Origin: Neocallimastix lanati (nom. inval.)
Lineage: Eukaryota; Neocallimastigomycota; Neocallimastigomycetes; Neocallimastigales; Neocallimastigaceae
Assembly (NCBI GenBank): GCA_016946835.1
Contig: JACVTC010000004.1
Span: 1,022,501 to 1,086,500, forward strand
Length of the DNA: 64,000 bases
Direction: 5' to 3'
Under the pieces are notes generated by a model. It was not told the DNA's origin and did not search any database. It was given only the letters and a program-made list of their open reading frames with translations. A program made the translations under genes and the position numbers. Below, one piece after another: positions 14,128 to 29,400 of the stretch. The stretch's first letter is position 1. Each line of letters opens with the position of its first letter.

Positions 14128-14402
14128 TTGTAGTCATATTTATTAGTAATTACAGTTATAAATTAGAAATAGATTAAATATTAAAGTTTTTTAAAAAAAA
14201 TTAACCAATAATTTTTATAAATATTTTATGAAATAAATAATAAACAATTTTTCTAATAAAGTTGATACAGTAACAACAGAATTAAATAATTTATATATAC
14301 AATGAATATAAATTAATAAAAATCAAGAAAACAGATTAACTTAGAAATCAAAAAATAATAAACAAAAAATAGAATATAAAAATTCTATAAATATATATAT
14401 AA

Positions 14403-14448
<46 letters not shown>

Positions 14449-14488
14449 TAAAATTAAATATTTATATAATAAAATCAAATAAAAGGCT
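13495..14488. other. Intergenic with 330-bp (TTTA)n and (TTA)n tracts
   Basis: Gene-free stretch between two genes on the same strand. A TTTA array runs from about 13800 to 14130; its second half is pure, the first half is broken by TTTAC variants. A (TTA)n tract lies at 14405-14446. The long reading frames in the array are artefacts of the 4-base period. Confidence 0.8.
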
Positions 14489-17055
<2,567 letters not shown>

Positions 17056-17479
17056 AATTTTTTGAAGAAAATAAAAAAAAATGTTAATTTTATTTATTCT
17101 CTGTTTAATATTATTATGGCTGTATTTTATAAATTTATAAAATATATATATTTAATTATTTAGTTAAAAATACAATTACATTATTAAATTTTTTTATTTA
17201 TTCATTTATTTATTCATTAATTTATTTTGTTTTATTTTATTCTATTCAATATATATTTTATTTCTATTCATATTCTACTATTTACTTTATTTTATTTAAT
17301 AAAAGTATATCAGTATATATTTCATTTGAGAGATATATTGTAATAACAAAAGCTTTAATATTAATATATTAAAAATTAATTTTAAAAAAATAAAAAATAA
17401 ATTTTTAAAAAATTTAAATAAAAAATAAAAAAATAAAATAAAATTATACCAATAATAAATTAAATCATGATATTAAGAC
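17056..17479. other. Intergenic A+T stretch
   Basis: 3' flank of the FAM161-like gene; only short A/T runs are seen. Confidence 0.6.
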
Positions 17480-17833
17480 TGATATACGGGACTTTTATGT
17501 GCAATAATTTATAAGCAGTGGGTTTTAAATAATTGTAGTTTAGTAAATTTTATTAATAATATTATAATATTCGTACAATTAAAATAATAATTCTAATTCC
17601 TAAAAATTTACAAGAGAGTTCCCTATTTCTAATATAAATAATTTAATTTATAAGAAATAGGTAATATATTAATTATATATTCTAATATATAGAACTATAT
17701 AAATTTTATATGAATTAAAGTATTATAATTATTATAATTATAATAATATATATTGAAATAAAATAAAATAAAATAATTAAATAATTATTATTAAATATAC
17801 AAATATGTTACTACACATATTTGTTTTATATCA
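17480..17833 (+). mobile_element. Non-autonomous DNA transposon copy (TGATAT...ATATCA family)
   Basis: A 354-bp copy starting TGATATACGGGACTTTTATG and ending TTGTTTTATATCA, with AGAC on both sides (17476-17479 and 17834-17837). Near its right end there is a 10-bp hairpin, ACAAATATGT then 6 bases then ACATATTTGT. It has no coding capacity. Related copies are at 20458, 21156 and, inverted, 48883. Confidence 0.8.
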
Positions 17834-18612
17834 AGACATTATAAGATTTTTACAGATAAAATGAAAAAATAATATAATAAAATAGACACATGATAATATA
17901 ATTTCACATGACATGGGATTTGATATGCGGGACTTTTATGTATCGTAACACAATTCAAAAAGAATGAATGTGAAGCATTTCGACATAATTTATGTATAAT
18001 CATCATAAATTATTGTACAATGTGTATAATATATGTAATACGCCACTATTTTCAACGTATATTTTTATTTATTGTATTTTATCATTAAAAAAATAAAATA
18101 AAAACAAAAAAAGAATAAATAAAAGAATAAGTTTTCTGTTAATATTTTATTTTATTTTTATTTTTTTTTAATTTTATTTTATTATTATATTTTATTATTA
18201 AATATTTCAATAATAAAACCTTTCCATTTTATTTTATTTAAATAAAATAAATAAAATTATATATTTTATTATTAAATTAATGAAATAATAAAATAAATTT
18301 TATTATAATATTAAATATTTATTATTAATAAAATTTAAATATTGATGATATTAATAAAATATATTGATATTAATATAATTTAAATTATATATATTCTAGT
18401 TAATTATTATTTATAAATTTAGAGCTTGTTTAATTCTAATTAGCATTTATACCATAAATCAATTATATTATTTTTATCACATTTTTTATCAATTAATTCG
18501 GATTCCTTTTTTTTTTTTTTTTTTGTACTTTTTAATTAAATCATTGATTTCATCAGTTTTTGTTAATATTCCTCTTTTTTTTTTCCCAAACTCCTTCAAT
18601 TTTCCTTTAGTA

Positions 18613-19851
18613 ATTATTGTATGATAAAGATTCTTCTCTTTTTAAATGATAAATTAATTCATAGAAAGAAGGTTTTTTGTAAAACATTTTTTTTTAGTAA
18701 TTGTTAAAAGATTCTGAAGCATTATTTGTTATGTAGTTTATATCGTTATAATAATTCCAATATTGAATATCATATTTATATAAATAAGTCTTATTAAAAT
18801 ATTCCAAAAAATTTAAAAAATGGAAATAATTATATATTTGACATATAATTTTAATATAATTATAAATATCAAATATATATTCAGGATTTAAAAAAGGAAA
18901 ATTTGTAATAGCCCTATAAAACAAATAAATTTTATGATTACTTTCAACTTCATTATAACATAATTTATTTTTTAAAACTTCTAATGATCTATTATAATGC
19001 CATATACAATATTTAATAGTAATATTATGAAATATTTTAATGGAAGCATTGGATATACCTTTTTCAAAATCACAATGCAAAATTTTTGGCGTAACTATAA
19101 TATTATTATTATATTTACTTGCATTCTTTTTTAATTCTTCAAATAACAATTCATAGGTTGCTTGTTCTTTATTATTTAATATAGATAATGATGTAGTGTA
19201 AAAACTATTTATTTCTGGAGCAAATACTCGTGTTATAAGCACTTGATAACCAAATATTGGTGCAATATAAAATGTACCATCAGCAAACATATTTTCGTTG
19301 TATTTAATAAACAATTCTGTTTGGAATGGGGAATGATGATTGAAAAATTATAATATTAGAATTTTTGTATACCATAAAATTTTCATCTCCTTCGTTTATA
19401 TAATATTCGGATTTATCTGGAATTTCATTAAATTTTGATATATCAGGGGGTAGTTGTTTTTTTATATATCTTGATATTTGGGATTTAATTGAATTATATT
19501 CAGGGCATATCAATCCAATTTCTTCAGATATTTCATTATATATATGTTTTGGATTTATATCAAACGGGATTGAAGTTTTTCTAATTTCATTTTTCATTTT
19601 ATGTTTTACTATTGATACAGATGTATCATATTCTTTTCCTAGATAAGTATGTTTGTTTTCATATTTTATTACTTTATTATTATCATTTAGAATAATATAA
19701 GATTTACATTTTTTAACTGTTTTATATTTAGTACATTTGAATATTTTTGTATTAATCGTTATATACCATAAATTAAATTTATATTTTCTATTTACAATGA
19801 TTTTTGGTTTTTTTCTTTATTAGTTTCACTTAGTTCTAATTGATCATCCAT
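18613..19851 (-). pseudogene. FLYWCH-MULE transposase, decayed
   Basis: From the ATG at 19851 the protein shows a FLYWCH-type zinc finger region (KFNLWYIT, FKCTKYKTVKKCKSYI, then His in KHTYLG), a linker (about 19620-19310) and a MULE transposase core: FADGTFYIAPIFGYQVL, HCDFEKGISNA and YCIWHYNRSLE, that is D, D and the W-H motif, ending NNASESFNNY. It is broken: a reading-frame slip near 19810 in an A run, another near 19310 between ...NRIVY and IKYNENMFADG, and a stop at 18694-18696 followed by in-frame conserved-looking sequence (KKMFYKKPSFYELI) to about 18613. Such proteins cut and move Mutator-like elements; this copy is unlikely to work. Confidence 0.75.
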
Positions 19852-19899
19852 TTATTATAAATATTTTAAATTAAAAGTTTTATTTTTTATTTTTTAATT

Positions 19900-19944
19900 T
19901 TTTTTTGTTTTAATCTATTTTTTTTAATCTTATATTTATTTTAT

Positions 19945-19978
<34 letters not shown>

Positions 19979-20320
19979 TTATTTATTTATTTTATATTTT
20001 ACTTTATTATTTATTTTTTTTTTATCTTATATTTTATTTTATTCTTTTTTTTTTTTTTATATATATTTTATATTTTACTTTATTATTTATTTTTTTTTTA
20101 TTTTTTATTTCACTTTATTCTTTTTTTTATATTTTATATTTTACTTTATTATATATTTTTTTTATTTTTTATTTATTTTTTTTTTTTTTTATTTTTTATT
20201 TTATTACTTTATTATTTATTTATTTATTTTTTTTTATTTTTTATTTATTTTTTTTTATTTTTTATTTTATTACTTTATTATATATATATATATATTTTTT
20301 ACTGTTATTAAAATTAAAAA
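19900..20320. repeat. T-rich low-complexity stretch
   Basis: Runs of T, TTTA and TATTTT between the transposase start and the nested copy at 20458; nothing else seen. Confidence 0.8.
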
Positions 20321-20457
20321 AAAAATAAAAATAAAAATAAAATAAAAATAAATTTAACCCTATTCCTATTCATTTATTTTTACAAGCCACATTGTAATAC
20401 ATGAATAAATGATCAATCATAAATTTACATCATTGGTAGGTCACATGAGTGTATTAA

Positions 20458-21150
20458 TGATATGCGGGACTTTTATGTGCTACTAATTTTTAATAGTATC
20501 GTTATATTTAACCTTTATTAATATATTTTAATTTTAAAACCCAATTAACCAAGGGTCTTCTCTAAACTACAATAAAGAAGAGTAGTTATTAGGAAATCTT
20601 TTTAATAATTAAATATTAATAATAATAAATATACATTTAAAATATATTATATCGGAGTATAGTATAATATATAATAAATATATATTAATAATAAATATAA
20701 TAAATATAACTATATAATTCTAAAAATGAAAATAAGAATAATAAAGTTAAATATATAAGAATATAATTATATAATAAATATGAATATAATATAATAAATA
20801 ATATCAACTATATATTTTTAATTATAATTAAAATAACTAAAACTATTTCATTATATTATATATTATAATATACAGAAGTATTATGTATTTTTAATATAAA
20901 CTTTAAAATAAATATGAATAGTTAAGTTATATATATAATAATATTCTTATTATATATATTTAGAAGAAATTAACTATTTAATTTAATATATTTAATATAT
21001 TTCATATTATAATGAATAATATATATATGAATATTGAATAATATATGAATAAGAAATTATTTCAAATATTATTATTGACAAAAGAGATATAAATTTAATA
21101 ATTATTATTAAATATACAAATATGTTGCTACACATATTTGTTTTATATCA
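20458..21150 (+). mobile_element. Nested 693-bp DNA transposon copy
   Basis: Begins TGATATGCGGGACTTTTATG, ends TTGTTTTATATCA, and is flanked by TTAA (20454-20457, 21151-21154). It shares only the ends and the right hairpin with the 354-bp copy; the middle differs and has no coding frame. Confidence 0.75.
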
Positions 21151-21155
21151 TTAAG

Positions 21156-21531
21156 TGATATGACTTTTATGTGCAATAATTTATGAGTAGTGGGTTTTAA
21201 ATAATGGTAGTTTAGTAAATTTTATTAATAAAATTATAATATTCGTACAATTAAAATAATAATTCTAATTCCTAAAAATGAGAGTTCTCTATTTCAAATA
21301 TAAATAATCTAATCTATATATAAGAAATAGGTAATATATTAATTATATATTCTAATATAGAGAAATATATAAATTTTATATGAAATAAAGTATTATAATT
21401 ATTATAATTATAATAATACATATTGAAATAAAATAAAATAAAATAATTATTATCAAAAAGATATAAATTTAATATTTAATAATTATTATTAAATATACAA
21501 ATATGTTACTACACATATTTGTTTTATATCA
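21156..21531 (+). mobile_element. DNA transposon short copy (right end of compound element)
   Basis: Matches the 17480-17833 copy over its whole length but lacks the GCGG after TGATAT. It has no duplication of its own on the left; the right flank GATT matches the left flank of the element starting at 17921. Confidence 0.7.
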
Positions 21532-21535
21532 GATT

Positions 21536-22785
21536 TTATCATTAAATTACTATTAAATATTTATAATATGAATGAAATTGTATTATCGTACAATTTAAGT
21601 ATAGTAAATTAATTGGACAAATAATAAAAGTTCTTCTGTACTATATTTGTTTGAAAAATATATTTATAAAAATTAATGGTATTTATTTTTATTTAGAAAA
21701 GATAAATGGAAATAGAAAACAAAAACAAAAAAAAAAAAATCATTACATTTATATTTCATTATATTTCATACTTGAAAATATTAAAGTGATAATAAACCAA
21801 GAAACTTTTGTAAAAGAATATTTACCAATACCAAAACGGAACATAGAATTTTCACAAACAATTGAAATTATATAATTATATATTCAAAAAAAAAAAAAAA
21901 AAAAAAAAAATTCTTGTTATTTTTTATTTACCTCCATTATCATATCAAAAAAATAAAAAAAAAATAAAAAAAAAATAATGTAAAATAATAATTCTAATAA
22001 TAATAAAATCTTTCATTAGAATTAACTTTGAATAAGCCATATAATTAATTTTTTTTTTTTTAATAAAAAAACATATTTCAATATTGAATGTTATTTTATT
22101 GAAATAATTTGGATAATTTTCAATTTTTATACACCTCAAGAATATTATAAAAAATTATGTAATGATTTCCAATTTTTTTATTAATTAAAAACAATTTTAT
22201 TTAAAATTATTATATATTTATATTTAATTATAATTTATATTTTTTTTTTCAAAAAATTATAAATTATTAAGTTCAAATTACTATCATAAATTTTTAATTT
22301 TTCGATAATAAATTTACCTCTTATTAATATTTATTTTGTTTTTATTTTTTATTTTTTTTTATTTTTTTTTTTTTTATTTTAATATTTTTATTTATATTTA
22401 ATATAAAATTTATAAATTATTGATAAATATTTAATAAATTCAAAAATAAAATAAAATTTTGTATTATTATTAATCACTGATGAAAAAAAAATATATTTAT
22501 ATATATATATTCTATATTTAATATAGTCTATTTGTCCATTGAAATTATAGTTATTGACTGACTTAATTTATACTTCTATAATATATTATATATCATATAA
22601 ATTATATGTTATAATATGATAATTAATATATTATATTTAAATTTAAATAACTTTTATATTGCTACATTTATTGTAATTTTAAAAAAAATTTTTTTTATAG
22701 ATAAAAAAAATAATTATAATAACAATAATGCTTATAATAAAAATCAAATATAATAATTTCTATTATATTCATACTTCTTATATAA
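21536..22785. other. Intergenic A+T stretch with one unassigned open frame
   Basis: A frame on + (about 21605-21875) ends ETFVKEYLPIPKRNIEFSQ and has somewhat codon-like composition, but there is no family match and no convincing ATG. An A tract follows at 21885-21910. The rest is A/T low complexity. Confidence 0.4.
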
Positions 22786-22905
22786 ATTAAGATATTACTA
22801 TAAAAACCATTGTTCACAATTGTTTGACAATAACGATATATAAATTAATATATTACTATAAAACCATTGTTCATAATTGTTTGACAATAACAATATACAC
22901 AGGTA
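22786..22905 (+). repeat. Tandem duplication of about 57 bp
   Basis: Two copies of a unit (ATAAATTAAGATATTACTAT..., CCATTGTTCACAATTG, TTTGACAATAACGATAT) with about five differences; each contains the inverted pair ATTGT...ACAAT. The function is unknown. Confidence 0.8.
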
Positions 22906-23336
22906 ATAAATTGTATTAATTTTATAAAATTATGGTATATTATTTTTTCTTTTCCTTTATTACTTCATTGTTGTAATTTATTTATTTATTTTTTGTTTTG
23001 TTTGTTTTGTTTTTTGTTTTTGTATTTGTTTTTTGTTTTTTTTTTTTTGTTTTGGCTCGTGTGTTCCGTCTATTTTGTTTTATAATTATTGTTGTCGTTG
23101 TTTGTATTATAAAAATATATACAAAATAATAAACCTTCATAATTTCTTGGAAAAGAAAATATTGTATTATATTAGTATTTATATTGTTTATATTTTAAAT
23201 TTTTTTAATGAAAATACTATATTATATTATTATTTATAATGTTTATATATTTCTTTTTTTTTTTTTTTTTTTTTTGTTGTTGTTGTTGTTCATATTTTAA
23301 AACCTTTTTTAACTACAAATTTTATTTTGTTAAAGA

Positions 23337-23385
<49 letters not shown>

Positions 23386-23474
23386 ATAATAATAATAATA
23401 ATTAAATATAATAATTTAAAATATTTATATATATGTTATATATTTATTTTATATATATATTAAAAACTCTTCAT
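22906..23474. other. 3' flank of the coiled-coil gene
   Basis: T/G-rich run (22975-23060), T tract (23245-23280) and an A tract with (AAT)n (23340-23402). No feature beyond a likely 3' UTR. Confidence 0.5.
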
Positions 23475-26400
23475 TTACATAGAAGCTAGTTTAGTACTTA
23501 ATTCAATATTTTGTTGTAATAACATATTCATTTGTTCTTCATAATCTTGTTTACAATTATCTAATTCTTCTTGTGTTTCAGATAGCTTCTTCTTTGCTTT
23601 AATTAATTCTGATTCTGCTTTATCTAATTTATCTTTAACCATCTTATATTGTTTTTCAGATTCTTCTTGTTGTAACATATACGTTTCTGTTAACTTCTTT
23701 ACGTATTCTTCTGATTCATTATTATCTTCCATCATTTGTTGAACAAGATTTTCATTAACATCTTCTAATGCCTTTAATTGTGAAGAAAATTCTTCGGCTT
23801 CTTGTTTAACTCTTCTTCTTAAACTTTCATTCTTATCTTCTAAAGTTTTTATCTTTGTTCTTAATTCTTCTAATTCACCTAATTGATCATTTATAATTGT
23901 ATTCAAACTTTCAATAACTTCTGTTGATTCAATATGTTGATTTTCAACGGCATCCAATTTTTGAATAATATCATCATTATCATGATATTTGTATTCTTTT
24001 AAGATTTCAGCAAATGATTCCTTTTCTTTTTCAGATAATTTAATTATTTCAGAATATATAGACTGTACTAAATTATCTGTATTATATTGAACTAATTGAA
24101 GTTTGCTTGATAATGAACTAATTTGTTTCTTAAAGTCTGTTTCATTTGCCAATTTTTCCTTTCTAATGTTAGAAAGTTCATCACGAAGTTTCTCAACTGT
24201 GGAATTCAAATTAGTAGATTTTAATTTTTCATCATCTAATTGATCCTTTAATAATGAATTTGATGATTTAAGAACACTTTCTCTATTTGTTTGCTCCATT
24301 AAGTTCATTGTTAAACGAGCGTAAGTTGAATTTCTAGTATTACGCTTAATTCTTGCAGTTGATAAACGTCCTTCGTATTCATTCGTTTTTTTGGAGGCAA
24401 CAGCAAGCATAACTTCCAATTCTGATACCTTTTTTTCTAAATCTAATTTTTGTTGTATAACTTCATTTACATCAACGTTTCCCTTATTTTTACCAACTAT
24501 ATTTGTAAATTCATCACGTTTCTTTGTTAATTCATCAATTTCACTTTCCATGGATTTAATACGCTTAGCACGACTTTCAGCTGTTTCTATCCATTCATTC
24601 ATTTGAATATTTAAATTTTCAATTTCATCATTTAATGAATTAATCTTTGTCTTTAAATTTTCTCTATCTTCACTAATATTTCTAATATTATTTTCCATTT
24701 TCTTGAAGGTGTGATTAAGTTCATCATTGTTTTTCATTGCATATTGATAGTCTTTCTGAAGTTGATCATTCACTTTATCTTTATCTTCATTTTCTTCAAG
24801 TGCTCTTGTTAACTTATCCTTTATGTCTTCATTTTTGATCATTAAGTCATTAACTTCTTCAGTTAAAGCATTTATTTTTTCAATTAATTCTTGATTATCT
24901 TCCTTCATATTCTCATTATTATCCTTAATACTATTAAGTGTCTTTTTGGTTATATCTAATTCACCTTCCAAAGCACGAATAGTATCCTTTGATTGATCAA
25001 GCTCATCTTCAAGACTTTGAAGATTCCTTTTAGCACTGGAAATTTCGGTCTCACGTTGCTGAAGAAGATCCTTTGTATAATTCAATTCATCATGTAGTGT
25101 ACTACTAGCGTCTCTTAATTGATTATTACTACGAGTTACTTCTTCTGAAAGAGAAGAATTCTTTCTATTAAGTTCATCTATTGTAATTTCATAAGACTTG
25201 GCATCACTTTCAATTTTTTTGTTGGCCTTGTCTAATAATTCTCTAAGATTTTCACATTCTTCTTTAACTGACATTAATTCATCACTAACTTCAGCAAAAC
25301 GTTCATGGAGTACATTTGGATCATCCTCTGAATTAGTTTGAACTTCAATAGAGCATTTTGGAATATTTATTGATTTATTTAATTCTTCAATTGTTTCCTT
25401 AAGTTGTATAATTTTAGTATTAAGATTTTCATTTATTTCATAGGATTCATCCAAATCCTTATTTAAACGATCAATAATTTCCTTATTTTCATCATCATCG
25501 GCTGCATGCTTATAATTAAGTTCATTTATTTGTTGATTAAGATCATCATTCATATCTTCAAGTTCCTTTAATGATTTTGAAGCTTCGTTATATTTCATTT
25601 TAGCTTCCTCTAACATATGTTCAGTTTCTGTAATTCTCTTTTGATCCTCTTCTTGTGAGTTCTTATACTTTTGAATAGTTTGTTGTAATTCAAGAACATT
25701 TTGTTTGTGTTCAGAAGTAGTTTCAGTTAATTTCATAGTTAAATTACCAACTTCATCAGATAATTCACGGTTACGTATTTGAATATCTAATAACTTCTTT
25801 TCTAATTCATTCATATGAGCATTATTATTTTGACTAGAAAGACGTCTATTTTCAATACTGGTGTTTAAGTTCATAACTTCATCCTTCAAATTATTACAAA
25901 TCTTAACTTGATCTTGGTATTTTTGTTCCTTTTTATCATTTTCTAATTCTAACTTTTCAATATCATTCTTAAGTTGATTAATCATTGAAGATTGTTCTCT
26001 ATTTTCTTCTTCAGTCATACCAAGTTTAGCATTCAAATCTTCAATATCTTTTTGGTATTGTGAAATTTGAGTTGAATAGTTACTCAATTCTTTAGATTGT
26101 CTATCACTTAACATTTGTTCAGATTGTTTTGTCTTTAAGAGATCTTCCTTAAGATTCTTTAGAGCATCTTGTAAATCTTCAATATCATTATCCTTCTTTT
26201 TACATTTCTCAATGTAATTTTCCAATTCAGCTTCCTTTTCACTAACAGTACTCTTGTACTTTGCAATAGATGCTTCTAAGTCTTGACATTCAACTTCTTT
26301 TTCTCTAATCTTGATATATAAATTATTTAAAGATTTTTCATGATCTTCCTTTGATTCACGATCCTTACTCATATATTGAGCATTTAATTCATCAATATGA

Positions 26401-29400
26401 TTTTCACTTTCATCTAATCTCTTTAATAACTTTTCCTTTGTACCTTCTAAATCTTCAATATCACGTTCCAACTTTGAAATCTTAATCTTATAATCTATAT
26501 TTTCTTCTTCACATCTATCAATTTTTTCTTTGTAAGAACTAATATCTCTAGCGTAATTATTCATCTTTTCTTCAATAAATTTATTCTTATCTTCTAATAC
26601 CTTTTTATCATTCTTCAAACTTTCAATTTCTTCTGACATCTTCAAATCTTTAGTACTGGATGATAAATCAGTTTCCTTCAATTTTTCTTCTAATGACTCA
26701 ATTCTAGCTTTATCTTCTTGAGCTTCACGAATAACCTTATCTCTTTCTTCTTCAACATCAGTTAATTTCTTGAAAAGATCATTAACTTCTTGAAGATATG
26801 CTTCAGAGGCATTTTCTTCTGCTCTTTTTAATTTATCCTTTAATTCTTTATTTGCTTGTTGAAGGTTATCCACTTCTTCTTGTAATTCAGAAGTATTACT
26901 AAGAGCAATTTCTCTTTCAATTTCATCAACGTGTTCCTTTAATTTATCATTATCTTCCTTCAATTTCTTAATTTCATCTTCTTTTTCTTTAAGAATAGAG
27001 TCAGTACTATTAGGTGTAGCGTTACCAGCAGAGCGTGAAAGAGCTTCATTTTCTTTTTCTAATTTTTTAATAGTTTCATCCTTATCTGTAATAATTAATT
27101 CTTTTAGCATTGCCTTTGCTAACTCAATTTCTTTAATTTCTAATTTTTCTTCATAATTATCTATTTGTTTACGAAGATCAATAACTTCATCTTGTTGTTT
27201 TTCAAATTTATTCTTTAAATCATTGTAATCATCATTACTACTTTTATTTTCAGCTATTAATTTATCCTTTTCCTTAACTTCCTTAAGTAAGGTATCATAC
27301 TTTTCTTTTAAGTTTTTATATTCTTCTTGATTTTCATTCATTGTATTTTGTGTTCTATTAAGAAGATTATTAAATGGACGAAGTAAATCTTTATCATCTT
27401 CAGTTGGTGATTTCATCAATTGTTCATATTCAAAGTTTTTATCCAAAGTACTGAATCGATTCAATGTTCTTCTCAAATTATTTTTATAATCTTGTAATTC
27501 ATCTTCTTTTTCTTTATATTGCTTTTTCATTTCTTCCAATTCTTTTTTAATACGTTCAACTTTTTCCTCTGATTCAGCTTTTTCTCTTTCTAAATTCTTT
27601 GCAATTTCAGAAGCAATATCATTTGATTTAATAACACGATCTTTAAATTTCTTATAATTTTCTTGAAGAGCATTATAATCCTTTTCAATATTATTTTTTT
27701 CATGTTTGGCCTGTTCAATTTCATTTGCCTGATTTAATTCAGACATCTTTAACAAACTATTTTCATCACGAACTTTCCTAATTTCATTCTTCATATCGTC
27801 TAATTTTTTCATTAAATCTTCTGCTTTCTGCCTCTCTTCAAGATTATTATTTTTCATATATTTGTCAAGTTGTTGTTGAATTTCATCCTTTTCATCCATA
27901 AGGATTTGAATTTCATTAGTCAAAGTAGATTCTATATCTTGTAAGTAATTTACATTATCATTAGCTTTTTCTAATTTAACATTCAAATCAATAATTTTTT
28001 CCTGTAAAGAATCATTTTGTTCTCTTAATTCTTTTTCTTTTTCAGATGCATTTGCATTTGGGTCAAGAAGTGATAAATAATCATCATTTTCTTTATCATC
28101 TTTACTTTTTAATTGTTTTTGCAATAATTTTATCTGTTGAGCATATTTCTTTAATTTATGACGGTATTTTTCCTTATTTTCCTCATAAGCTTTACGTTCT
28201 TTTTCTAACGTCTTTTCCAATTGTTCTATCTTTCGATTAGCTTTTTTATCTGCAAGTGCAATAAATTTTTCTCTTTCTTGAACATTTTTACTAGTAGAAC
28301 GACTACCAGATCGTGGAGGAATTAAACTTTGTATTGAAGCTGAGGCTAAAACTGAATTATTTCCAGAACCTGGTTTATCCTTTAACTTACTTTCACTAAT
28401 AGGATTAACTGGATCATTTTTTTCCTTCTTTGAAGAAATAACAGAGATTTCCTTTGTAAGAGGACTAGTTTCTTTATTATCCATAACCGATGTGGAATTT
28501 ACTAAATTTGATTTTGTTGGAGTAACACTAGTACTCTTATCACCACCAAATGTGTCCATACTGAATGAAAACTCTGATTTGAAATTCAAATCAAGCATTG
28601 AAATATTATCACCATCAAGTCCTATATCAATTGGATTATTAACAATTATTCCACTTGAAGTTTTTTTACTACTTGTAGTAATATCACGAAAATCTAATGC
28701 AAAATCATCAATATTAGAACTAATTTTAAGTTTACTTTGATCAGTTGTTGCTGAATTTGAACGAGAAATTTCATCTTTCGGAGAAACATTTGCACGTGAC
28801 TTAGAACGTGATGTTGATCCTGAATCAATATCATTTAATTCACTTTTATCACGATAGTGACGACTTTTTGAAAGAGTATCCGTCGTATTACTTTCTTCGC
28901 TTGGAGAACTAGGACGACGGTGAGGACGAGGTAATGACACTGATGAAGTTGGAGAATGACTTGTTGAGAGATTACGAATATGACTTCTTCCAATTCTTGA
29001 ACTATCATTTGAATTAGAACTACCACTACGACTTGGTCTCGGTAATGATTTATAAGTACCATGTGAATGAGAACTACTACGATGATGAGATGGTGAAGTT
29101 CTTCTATGAACAGTACTTTCATCTGGTCTTCTAGGACGAGAACTGGAACGATGACGCGATGATGAACGAGGTCTCGAGCTTGAACGATGACGTGAAGGAG
29201 ATCTCCGTCTACCTCTTTCATTAGCTAATTTTGACATCATCTCAGGTACTGGAGGAGTTTCTTCATTACTTTCTTTTTTATCTTTATCGGATCCTACTTA
29301 AATGTTATATTATAATACATATATACATTTTTTTATTTTTATTTGTCAAATTTTAATATATATTTAATAAAACATCATACTACTTTTAAAAGGAAAAAAA

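Larger units (their letters stand above)
17921..21531. mobile_element. Compound DNA transposon carrying a MULE-type transposase remnant
   Basis: Starts TGATATGCGGGACTTTTATG, the same left end as the short copies, and ends TTTTATATCA. GATT stands on both sides (17917-17920, 21532-21535). Inside it are the transposase remnant on the minus strand, a T-rich spacer, and a second element (20458-21150) with its own TTAA duplication. The last 376 bp (21156-21531) match a complete short copy. The outer limits rest on the shared ends and a 4-bp duplication, so they remain a hypothesis. Confidence 0.5.

Noticed and set aside
13919-14146. FIYLFIYL-type open frame
   Set aside because: Pure artefact of the TTTA tetranucleotide array, as are the frames at 11217 and 12328.
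17480-17833. Helitron, because of the 3' hairpin
   Set aside because: Clear 4-bp target duplications and a TGATAT...ATATCA inverted end do not fit Helitrons, and no CTRR end is present.
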